A DNA stretch of 18,753 nucleotides from JABHCC01 sp964444375. Lineage in GTDB: Bacteria > Bacteroidota > Bacteroidia > Bacteroidales > UBA12481. Shown piece by piece: positions 1-6,249 of this stretch. Position 1 is the stretch's first letter, and each line of letters opens with the position of its first letter. The notes under the pieces are model-generated. The model was not told the DNA's origin, ran no database searches, and saw only the letters and a program-made list of their open reading frames with translations. The position numbers and the translations under genes are program-made. The stretch spans positions 1 to 18,753 of the forward strand of contig CAYUGX010000055.1 of assembly GCA_964444375.1 (NCBI GenBank), written 5' to 3'.

Positions 1-2
1 AC

Positions 3-482
3 TGTTTTCCAGATTTCGTTCGCTGGCGATGGAATTATGAAATCGATCAGAAAGAGCCGAGTGGAAAGTCCGAAAGGTTCACAGGTGGTCATTCTGGTTT
101 GGGAGCGAGGGATCGCAATACATTCCACAACCTTTGGTGGGGTGCTGAAGTGACCATTAATTCAGGCTTGGATGAAGATTATACGAAAATGCTCCTGTTC
201 AATATGAACGTGTTCCAAGTCATTTTCAGAAACGCTTTCATCCGGTTGCCAGTGATGTTACCGGCTTTGCTAGATGTTATCTTCACAGAATGGCCCACTT
301 GGAAGACTGAAGGCAAACCCATGCCAACATCCGGTGATCTCAAGAAAGATTATCGCACGACCTTCTTGAGAAGGGTGAACATCTTAGGTTCAACCGTTGT
401 CTTCGATGCTCTGGATTATGATGAGCTTAAGATTCTGTTCAACACAATATTGGATGATATTGTAGCTAGCAAAAAAGAGTAA
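3..482 (+). CDS. C-terminal part of a DUF6339-like protein (5' truncated)
   Basis: The frame is open from base 3 to the TAA at 480-482 and gives 159 visible residues. The gene therefore starts upstream of the window; the TTG at 99 is an internal codon, not a convincing start. The visible part contains an RNTFHNLWWGAEVT segment, then an alpha-helical stretch with several aromatic residues and a late LRRVNILGSTVVFDAL segment. From memory this W-W-x-A/G-E-L-T pattern followed by helices resembles DUF6339-type proteins, which are often found beside restriction genes; I could not check this. It ends 8 bp from the convergent stop of the DUF262 gene. No catalytic residues can be named. Certainty that it is a gene is high; the family is tentative. 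Confidence 0.7.
   Translation, partial: CFPDFVRWRWNYEIDQKEPSGKSERFTGGHSGLGARDRNTFHNLWWGAEVTINSGLDEDYTKMLLFNMNVFQVIFRNAFIRLPVMLPALLDVIFTEWPTWKTEGKPMPTSGDLKKDYRTTFLRRVNILGSTVVFDALDYDELKILFNTILDDIVASKKE
471..476 (-). terminator. Possible poly-T terminator after the DUF262 gene
   Basis: On the minus strand a run of six T lies 15-20 nt past the TGA of the DUF262 gene, inside the 3' end of the convergent plus gene. Oligo-T tracts are the usual archaeal intrinsic termination signal. The run is short, so this is only suggestive. Confidence 0.35.
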
Positions 483-490
483 ACTTCATT

Positions 491-2521
491 TCAAATTCGC
501 TCTATCAATCTGTCAATCAGGTGCTCTATCCGCTCATCCCCAATCTTTGGATCTTTGCTACCTGGGTGAATATTTTCTTCGATGTCTAAATATGATAATT
601 GAGAGTTATTGAAAAGTCTTTGAGCCTGATGTTTGACTAACCATTCTGGATACGGATGATGTGGATAATCTATCTTATTTTTCTTTCTCCATTCTTTATC
701 AAGATACTGAGTTTGATAAGTCTTTGCAATCTGGCTTTTCGGATCTAATTTTGTTGATGCTTTACATTGGTTGTAATACGAGTTCAAGGATTTTGATACT
801 GGACTAAGATTACGTATTGAATCTTTATATGGCCCCTGAAAGAGACTCTTGGCAATAATATGATCAATGGTTTCTTGATATTTACCATTACCCCATGGCG
901 GTTTTCTAAACTTTATTTTATCTAAGTTCCATGTCTTTCGATTTCTTATCGTTGGCAATAAATATGCACTAAATATCCGCTTAGCACCATCGACCTTAAT
1001 CTCATTTAATGCACTCTTTAACCAATCTCTGTCCAATGCATCGCGGATACTTTTCACTGATAAGCCTGGTATGTTCGCCGCCATGTGATCAATAAGCCAT
1101 CCTTTGAACTTATTATGAATCCCACTCTTATTATAATTTGGATACCCCAATAAAATCTCTTTAGGATATTCGTTGATACGGAATAAGGTGCCAGCGAGAT
1201 GATAACGATATAGGACAATTAAGAACATATGAAGCAATTCATCATCTGTTTGTTTTGGTAGAAATTTCTTAATGCTACTATTTTGTCTACTCTTATTCTT
1301 TAAAAATTCCTTATAATAATATGATAAAATAATTGCATAAGCAGTATTTGATAAATCTTGTATTTCATCAAAATATTCATTAGTTTGTGTTCTGTTGGAC
1401 GATGATTCTCGAAGATAATTGATATTAAACTCTTTAACAAAATTCGCAAGATCAATTACATCTTGTTTATCGAATTGTCTTTTCCAGCTTGGGAATATTT
1501 GAGCTGGTTCTTTATCCATCACCTTCCTAATATTTTTAATAAAAGTCTTAAGGAACGACTTCCTTTCTTTTAGGAAAGCATCGGTTAATTCATTTTCTAT
1601 ATCTTTGATTTCTGTTGGATTCCAACCTACTTTTTCACCTTCCATAATAATTAAAGCCCTGACTATATCAAAATCATCGAGATCTACTCGGTTGACATTC
1701 ATACCTATAAAAGTCGACATAACGTTTTGAATACTTCCCATCCCCTCCCAGTTATCTATAGCAAGTTTTTTTGAAAAACAATTTGAGATATTTTCAGAAA
1801 AGGATTTTGGATTGTCTCTTAACTGTCCTTCTACATATTTTATCACTGTTTTTTCATAGAACGATTTATATTGATCTTTAACTGCACTCCTATGATACGT
1901 AGATAATATTATGTGATTATGTTCTATTATTATCCTACTAAGGTCTTTGTGTAGATTACTACCGCCTAATTTACTTCTTAGATATACAAAACCAGGTCTA
2001 TTATAATACGTATCCTTAGATCTATCTGCTAGATTCTTACAGCTACCTTTTGACAGGAGAACGTAATCTTTTAATGCAAAGAGTAATGCTGTAATCGTAG
2101 CAAAACGTTGTAAGCCATCTGCCAAATATTGAAATTTATTAATACATGGGTCGTTACAATTCTTTTTGTCATAATCTTTATCACTTAAATAGTTACAATT
2201 AGTAGATTTAAATAAATCATCGTTATTTGGATCAAAATCAAACTCCGCTAAAGTTATTGTACCATATACAGGAGTATCAGATTTTAATAGTTCATCGATT
2301 TGCGTCTTTTTCCACTCGATTCCCCTTTGAAATGGGGGAACTACAATAAAATAAATATTTGACTGTATAAACTTTGTACCGCCTGATGTTTTGATTTCAT
2401 TCTTAATTCTCTTCGGTAATGGAACTGTACCATCAGATGGTTTAGTTATTGGTAATAATATTGAATTAATTGCATAATCCCAGTATGTAATCTCACTAGT
2501 GTGCCTTCGAAGTTGGGCCAT
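491..2521 (-). CDS. DUF262/DUF1524 (GmrSD-like) nuclease, 676 aa
   Basis: The N-terminal DUF262 (ParB/Srx-like) domain shows VPPFQRGIEW at residues 61-70 and LADGLQRFATITALL at about 133-147. These are the two family signatures, built around QR..W and DGxQR. NVNRVDLDDFDIVRALII (about 275-292) matches the central conserved segment. The C-terminal DUF1524 HNH-like region has IDHIIAKS (about 552-559) and NLSPVSKSLN (about 571-580), supplying the His and Asn of the His-Me finger nuclease. GmrSD enzymes are NTP-stimulated nucleases acting on modified phage DNA, and SspE of phosphorothioate systems shares the architecture. Which modification this one reads is unknown. The ATG at 2521 follows a TATA-like TTATTATT about 26 bp upstream. 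The gene is visibly AT-richer than the methyltransferase genes beside it, which suggests separate acquisition. Confidence 0.88.
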   Translation of the reverse strand: MAQLRRHTSEITYWDYAINSILLPITKPSDGTVPLPKRIKNEIKTSGGTKFIQSNIYFIVVPPFQRGIEWKKTQIDELLKSDTPVYGTITLAEFDFDPNNDDLFKSTNCNYLSDKDYDKKNCNDPCINKFQYLADGLQRFATITALLFALKDYVLLSKGSCKNLADRSKDTYYNRPGFVYLRSKLGGSNLHKDLSRIIIEHNHIILSTYHRSAVKDQYKSFYEKTVIKYVEGQLRDNPKSFSENISNCFSKKLAIDNWEGMGSIQNVMSTFIGMNVNRVDLDDFDIVRALIIMEGEKVGWNPTEIKDIENELTDAFLKERKSFLKTFIKNIRKVMDKEPAQIFPSWKRQFDKQDVIDLANFVKEFNINYLRESSSNRTQTNEYFDEIQDLSNTAYAIILSYYYKEFLKNKSRQNSSIKKFLPKQTDDELLHMFLIVLYRYHLAGTLFRINEYPKEILLGYPNYNKSGIHNKFKGWLIDHMAANIPGLSVKSIRDALDRDWLKSALNEIKVDGAKRIFSAYLLPTIRNRKTWNLDKIKFRKPPWGNGKYQETIDHIIAKSLFQGPYKDSIRNLSPVSKSLNSYYNQCKASTKLDPKSQIAKTYQTQYLDKEWRKKNKIDYPHHPYPEWLVKHQAQRLFNNSQLSYLDIEENIHPGSKDPKIGDERIEHLIDRLIERI

Positions 2522-2539
2522 ATCGTTGAAGAGAGCACA

Positions 2540-2558
2540 CCAATAATAAGGCTATTGG
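2540..2558 (-). promoter_or_regulatory. Promoter/dyad of the DUF262 gene
   Basis: CCAATA and TATTGG arms (2540-2545 and 2553-2558) form a perfect 6-bp inverted repeat around 7 nt. Read on the minus strand, the interval contains TTATTATT, about 26 bp upstream of the ATG at 2521, where an archaeal TATA box would sit for a leaderless transcript. The dyad would let a repressor cover the TATA box. The assignment is positional only. Confidence 0.4.
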
Positions 2559-2594
2559 ATTCTATCACATGAGTGTTAGTATTATTCCTGGACC

Positions 2595-2756
2595 TTACTC
2601 TTTCTTCGGCCAATCATCGAACCGGCAATCCCTGCACCATGATTGTGGTATCTTCTTCTGTTGGATCACTCGGAAGCCGAACAATCTTTCTAGCTCCTCA
2701 ATGCCTTCAGCTTTCTTTCCGCATTGCGGGCATTCTGCATGGATTACATACGGCAT
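2595..2756 (-). CDS. 53-aa zinc-ribbon protein, coupled to the adenine methyltransferase
   Basis: This small gene is easily missed. It begins at the ATG whose A is the last base of the TAA ending the adenine methyltransferase gene (TAATG), and it ends with TAA at 2597-2595. The product starts MPYVIHAECPQCG and contains FGFR at about residues 26-29 and PQSWCRDCR at about 37-45. The pairs C9/C12 and C41/C44 would bind one zinc ion as a ribbon or knuckle. The one-base stop/start overlap implies coupled translation, so the protein is probably made with the methyltransferase. Short two-CxxC proteins of this kind are often found next to archaeal and bacterial restriction-modification genes. A role in DNA or nucleoprotein binding is inference only. 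Confidence 0.75.
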   Translation of the reverse strand: MPYVIHAECPQCGKKAEGIEELERLFGFRVIQQKKIPQSWCRDCRFDDWPKKE

Positions 2757-3634
2757 TAGCTCACTCCCAGTTTCGTTTGTTTTGATGGTTGGGGCGAATA
2801 GTTCGCAACGACGAACTCACCCTTCTTTATCCTCCATTCTGCCCGAGCGCCTATTGACCATTGTGAGCCAAGGACGCCACGATAGTAATCGTCGACCTCG
2901 AACAGCTCCCTGATGTTCGAGTGCTCATCCTTCAAGAGCTCGAGGGTCGTGGAGTTGTTCATCAGCACCAAGGCGCCCCTATCGCACAGCTTCATGAAGA
3001 AGCGGGCGACCTTGTCCTGAGCCTCATCATTGAAGCCATTGGCTGAGTACATGGAGGCCTTGTTGGGGGCATGATAAGGTGGGTCGATATAGACGAAATC
3101 ACCCTTGCGGGCTCTTCGAAGGATGTTGTTGTAATCGTGATTGAGCAGCTTGGCCTTCTGCAATGCCTCGCTGCATGCCAGTAACCTGTCGGTATCATAG
3201 AGCTCAGGTGGATTGCCTGTTGACGTCCGACCGAACGGAACGTTGAAACGGCCTTGTCTATCGACCCGATACAAGCCATCGAAACAGGTCCGATTGAGGT
3301 AGATAAGTCGGGCGGCCCTCTCGACATCCGATAAATCCTTGACATCGAGGGCGCGGACGTCGTAGAAATGATCCTTGTCGGTCTTGTGTGGCTCATGGAC
3401 ATCGATGGCCTTCATCAGGTCGTCCAGATTGTCCTTGACCTGGGTGTACATATTCATGAGCTCTTCGTTCGAATCGTTCAAGGTAGCCTTCGGTGGTGTA
3501 AGATAGAAGAAGACGGCCCCTCCACCAAGGAAGGGCTCGTAGTATCTCTTGTACTCTTTCGGGAAATAGGGCTCGAGCTGTGATAGCAACCTGCCTTTGC
3601 CACCGGCCCATTTCACGAAAGGTTTTGGTCTCAC
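2756..3634 (-). CDS. dam: D12-class DNA N6-adenine methyltransferase (Dam-like), 292 aa
   Basis: It transfers a methyl group from S-adenosylmethionine to N6 of adenine in DNA. PFVKWAGGKG (residues 5-14) is the N-terminal SAM-binding motif of the D12 class. YEPFLGGGAVFF (32-43) is motif I, and VYIDPPY (181-187) holds the catalytic DPPY. TCFDGLYRVDRQGRFNVPFG (116-135) is the conserved central segment, with Asp where many relatives have Asn. The length is normal for Dam/DpnM-type enzymes. The start is GTG, because the frame opens at a TGA 24 nt upstream and no ATG fits; a GGTGAGG sequence lies about 14 nt before it. The gene follows the cytosine methyltransferase by 30 bp and overlaps the small zinc-ribbon gene. 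The target sequence cannot be read from the protein. Confidence 0.93.
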   Translation of the reverse strand: MRPKPFVKWAGGKGRLLSQLEPYFPKEYKRYYEPFLGGGAVFFYLTPPKATLNDSNEELMNMYTQVKDNLDDLMKAIDVHEPHKTDKDHFYDVRALDVKDLSDVERAARLIYLNRTCFDGLYRVDRQGRFNVPFGRTSTGNPPELYDTDRLLACSEALQKAKLLNHDYNNILRRARKGDFVYIDPPYHAPNKASMYSANGFNDEAQDKVARFFMKLCDRGALVLMNNSTTLELLKDEHSNIRELFEVDDYYRGVLGSQWSIGARAEWRIKKGEFVVANYSPQPSKQTKLGVS

Positions 3635-3664
3635 GCTCTCAGAACCCCCTCACCATATTTGGTC

Positions 3665-4978
3665 TTATCCATCCTGGATGCCGTCCTTGATGGTCTTCAA
3701 GAGCTGTTCGACCACACCAACGACGAGCGCGTTCCCCATACAGAAGTATCGCTGGTTCGGACGCATTCCGGTGTTGGTCCAATCATCGGGGAAGCCGTTC
3801 AGGCGCTCTACCTCGACGGCGGTCAATCTTCGATATCGTCCATCCTTGGCCTTGATGATATGCTTGAAACGTGATGGTGATTTGCCTCCCTCTGCTGTAA
3901 GGATGGTCCGCGATGGTGTGTCTGTGTTATCTGGGAAAGGGATTGCACCTTCCTTGTAGAAGTACTTGAAGCCAGTGCTCTTCACGGTACGCTCTTCGGC
4001 CTTGGAGCCTTTCAAGTACTTCCATTCCTCAAGCGCCTCATCAGGTACGTACACGCTCTCGTCCGAGGGCTTGTTCTCAAGGATCTCACCCAACGTCTTG
4101 AACGGGCCGTCATATTCGGGCTTGTATCGGCATGTTCGTACGGTACCGTCGACCTTCAATCCGGCATTCATGAACGGGCTGACCTTATGCTTCTGCCAGC
4201 TTTTGGATATGGCAAGGAGGCGCGGGTCGTTATCGGGTGAATCAGAGGATGCATCTTCGCAATCAACATCCATGTTCTCATCATCATCACCGAACTCGAA
4301 CAATCCAGCTTGTCGCTCGTTGATATCCACTCGCTTCAGCTCTTGAGGAACAGCAGGGAACGCCTGAGCGAACAATCCATCCTCGCTCAACCATGCTTTT
4401 GGATTCTCACATGCCTTGAACATCTTCTCCCAGGCAGTATCATTACGCCACGCGAAGATGAATACTCTCCGTCTTTTTTGAGGGAACCCATAGTCGGCAG
4501 CATTGATGACCCGCCACTCGACCTTGTACTTGAGATTGTCAAGCGTAGCGAGCATGATGGCGAAATCCCGACCTCGTTGTGATGTCGGTGATTTCAACAA
4601 TCTATCAACGTTCTCCAACAGGAGGTAGTCCGGTTGCTTCCTTTGAACTATCTTGGCTATCTCCCACCAAAGCACACCCTTGTGTCCCCGGATACCTTTG
4701 GCCCCGGTCGTTGCAACAGAATAATCCTGGCAGGGGAATCCCCCGAGCACGATATCATGGTCCGGGATATTCTGCGCTTTGTCATCCAGGACTACCGCAA
4801 TGTCATCGTTGACGCAGGGTGTGTCCGGGAAGCGTTGCACGTAGCAATCGTAAGCGTGCTGGACCTTCTTGCCCGGCTCCCATTGGTTGGCCCAGATGAC
4901 CTTCCAACCGCTGTTCTTGGCAGCCAGATGGAAGCCACCCACGCCTGCGAACAAATCGATAGCAGTATAGTCGGTCAT
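3665..4978 (-). CDS. dcm: DNA C5-cytosine methyltransferase, 437 aa
   Basis: It methylates cytosine C5 in a specific but unknown DNA sequence. The conserved motifs are in the usual order: motif I DLFAGVGGF (8-16); motif IV GGFPCQDYS (79-87) with the catalytic Cys83; motif VI ENVDRLL (122-128); motif VIII QKRRRVFI (167-174); motif IX RRLTAVEVERLNGFP (383-397); and a motif X variant GNALVVGVV (415-423), where GNAV is common. The region of about 190-370 is the target-recognition domain and includes an acidic insert (about 229-250). The ATG at 4978 has no strong ribosome site. The enzyme is followed by the adenine methyltransferase, so this unit modifies both bases. No classical restriction endonuclease lies directly beside it. 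Confidence 0.95.
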   Translation of the reverse strand: MTDYTAIDLFAGVGGFHLAAKNSGWKVIWANQWEPGKKVQHAYDCYVQRFPDTPCVNDDIAVVLDDKAQNIPDHDIVLGGFPCQDYSVATTGAKGIRGHKGVLWWEIAKIVQRKQPDYLLLENVDRLLKSPTSQRGRDFAIMLATLDNLKYKVEWRVINAADYGFPQKRRRVFIFAWRNDTAWEKMFKACENPKAWLSEDGLFAQAFPAVPQELKRVDINERQAGLFEFGDDDENMDVDCEDASSDSPDNDPRLLAISKSWQKHKVSPFMNAGLKVDGTVRTCRYKPEYDGPFKTLGEILENKPSDESVYVPDEALEEWKYLKGSKAEERTVKSTGFKYFYKEGAIPFPDNTDTPSRTILTAEGGKSPSRFKHIIKAKDGRYRRLTAVEVERLNGFPDDWTNTGMRPNQRYFCMGNALVVGVVEQLLKTIKDGIQDG

Positions 4979-5065
4979 AAGTAGGCTCCGAGGCTTGGTG
5001 GGACCTTAAGGATTGTGCGATGATGGCCTTGATAGCAGGTCGCTAGTGTCCTGTTGGTGATACCC

Positions 5066-5659
5066 TCAGATAGGATCGGCTATCCTCCACCAAAGTGCGT
5101 CCAGCGTCCAGAGATCGATGCCCAGGTCCTTGGCCAATCGTTTGAACAGCTTGTTCAGTATCTCGTACTTCTCGCCGAAGCTCTTCCCGTGAGCCTCGGC
5201 CGGATAGATGTCAAGGACCGAGAGCCCCCGCTCTGATACTCCGTTCCATACCCCATACTTGTCAGGATACGATATCAATAGGATGGGGGTGAGCACTGCC
5301 TTGCTCAATCTGGGGACGCGACCCGTTCCATGAGGGACCAGGGAATCCAACCGCTCCTTGATGGGTATCGTCTCATCAACGAGCTCCTTCAATGCATGCC
5401 TGAGCTCACCCATGTCCCTTGTGATCGGTGCAAGCCTGTCCAGGCTGGACCAGTGACAGTTGTTATCGAAGCTGAGGAACCCAATCATCGTACCATCGGT
5501 GAGCGAATCGATGTTGTCCTTAGCGAACACTCGCTGGTAGGTGGCCATCACATTTTCCTGGTTGGCCATGATATGTGATAGGTCTCCGTCCCGAGGGATC
5601 GAGCTATGGACCGTACGTAGCCTCTCCAACGCTTTCTGATATGTCGTTTCATCTATCAT
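5066..5659 (-). CDS. 197-aa protein of a restriction-associated family, function unknown
   Basis: The ATG at 5659 has GGAG and AGGT sequences just upstream and a TATA-like TTAAATAT about 40 bp back. The most conserved-looking part is the second half: RVPRLSKAVLTPILLISYPDKYGVWNG (about 118-144), then SFGEKYEILNKLFKRLAKDLG and WTLDALWWRI near the C-terminus. From memory, the PDKYGVWNG plus DLWTLDALWW pattern recurs in uncharacterised proteins and N-terminal domains next to restriction genes. The helix before PDKY resembles a helix-hairpin-helix as in HhH-GPD glycosylases, but no catalytic Lys/Asp signature is visible. It lies 87 bp upstream of the cytosine methyltransferase on the same strand, so a role with the modification genes is likely. 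The molecular function is unknown. Confidence 0.8.
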   Translation of the reverse strand: MIDETTYQKALERLRTVHSSIPRDGDLSHIMANQENVMATYQRVFAKDNIDSLTDGTMIGFLSFDNNCHWSSLDRLAPITRDMGELRHALKELVDETIPIKERLDSLVPHGTGRVPRLSKAVLTPILLISYPDKYGVWNGVSERGLSVLDIYPAEAHGKSFGEKYEILNKLFKRLAKDLGIDLWTLDALWWRIADPI

Positions 5660-5695
5660 GTTACCTGCTCCATTTTTTGTTAGAATAAAGAATGA

Positions 5696-5703
5696 ATATT
5701 TAA
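5696..5703 (-). promoter_or_regulatory. TATA-like box for the 197-aa gene
   Basis: On the minus strand TTAAATAT overlaps the stop codon of the preceding small cysteine gene. It lies about 40 bp before the ATG at 5659, predicting a leader of about 15 nt that still contains the ribosome site. It could provide an internal promoter within the modification unit. Confidence 0.4.
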
Positions 5704-6008
5704 GCGGCGGCCGAGCCCGTGATGATGCCGGCCCGCACCTTGTACGAGAACTTGTTGTGTTGGCGTGAGCCCCGGACCTTGTGCTTGATCCTTTTTATCT
5801 GCTCGGCACAGAGGCAGCCGTCCTTGACCTTGACACAATGGTCGACGTCGCATCCTTCGAACTGTGTGGCCTTCTCTGGCACGACCACGCCGTCCTGGAT
5901 GGGGACCGTCTTGCCTTTTTTGACCTGGTCGACCGGTATGGGCTTCCGGGTGAGGAGAGTGATGGTCCGGAACTGTAGCTGATGGGCCTTTGGCAAACCG
6001 CGTATCAC
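5700..6008 (-). CDS. 102-aa cysteine-cluster protein, unknown
   Basis: The frame opens at a TGA upstream. Its GTG start is preceded by a textbook ribosome site, GGAGGTGA, four bases before the codon, so both the start and the gene are well supported. The product is basic. A central cluster, C53-x4-C58-x6-C65-x-C67, could bind one metal ion. The C-terminal part is rich in Lys and Arg, which fits nucleic-acid binding, but no family is recognised. It is the first gene of the unit that continues with the 197-aa protein and the two methyltransferases. Its promoter region carries the same 10-mer as the helicase operon promoter. Confidence 0.75.
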   Translation of the reverse strand: MIRGLPKAHQLQFRTITLLTRKPIPVDQVKKGKTVPIQDGVVVPEKATQFEGCDVDHCVKVKDGCLCAEQIKRIKHKVRGSRQHNKFSYKVRAGIITGSAAA

Positions 6009-6122
6009 TCGCTCACCTCCGCATGGTCAGGACTGGCAGTGACGTTTTGGGCTGCTGATGTGGGGAATGTCAGGATAGGATGGAGCATGGCTGTACACCT
6101 CAATAGTACAATGACATGCCAA

Positions 6123-6130
6123 TACTTAAA
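6123..6130 (-). promoter_or_regulatory. TATA box of the modification unit
   Basis: On the minus strand TTTAAGTA fits an archaeal TATA box. Initiation about 25 bp downstream (near 6100) would give a leader of about 90 nt before the GTG at 6008. An alternative box, TAATTATTA, lies slightly upstream at 6145-6153. Only the first gene has the strong ribosome site. Confidence 0.45.
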
Positions 6131-6138
6131 CCTTTCAT

Positions 6139-6157
6139 TAGGCTAATAATTACCCTA
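6139..6157. promoter_or_regulatory. Dyad TAGGCTAA-TAA-TTACCCTA, candidate operator
   Basis: The two 8-bp arms (6139-6146 and 6150-6157) are complementary except at one position and flank TAA. The site lies next to the TATA box of the 6008 gene. The 10-mer TAGGCTAATA at 6139-6148 is repeated exactly at 11004-11013 in the promoter of the helicase operon, where it is again part of an inverted repeat. A shared repressor or activator is the simplest explanation. Confidence 0.5.
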
Positions 6158-6169
6158 ACATAAGTTTGA

Positions 6170-6224
6170 TGGTTGGTTTATGATTTGATAATGACTCGTT
6201 TCACGCTCATAGTTTAGCCAACCA
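6170..6224. repeat. Inverted repeat TGGTTGG/CCAACCA between helicase stop and next promoter
   Basis: Perfect 7-bp arms (6170-6176 and 6218-6224) are separated by 41 bp, with partly matching TTTATGA/TCATA sequence inside. It lies in the 241-bp gap after the helicase gene, which otherwise holds only the next promoter. It could be a 3' end structure or a regulator site; nothing in the sequence decides. Confidence 0.3.
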
Positions 6225-6249
6225 ATCCAATAACAACCAATACGATGGT

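Noticed and set aside
2569..2913. Two plus-strand open frames (2569-2913, 2573-2785) in the gap before the DUF262 gene
   Set aside because: They are antisense to the adenine methyltransferase 3' end and to the well-supported 53-aa zinc-ribbon gene, and their products look composition-driven.
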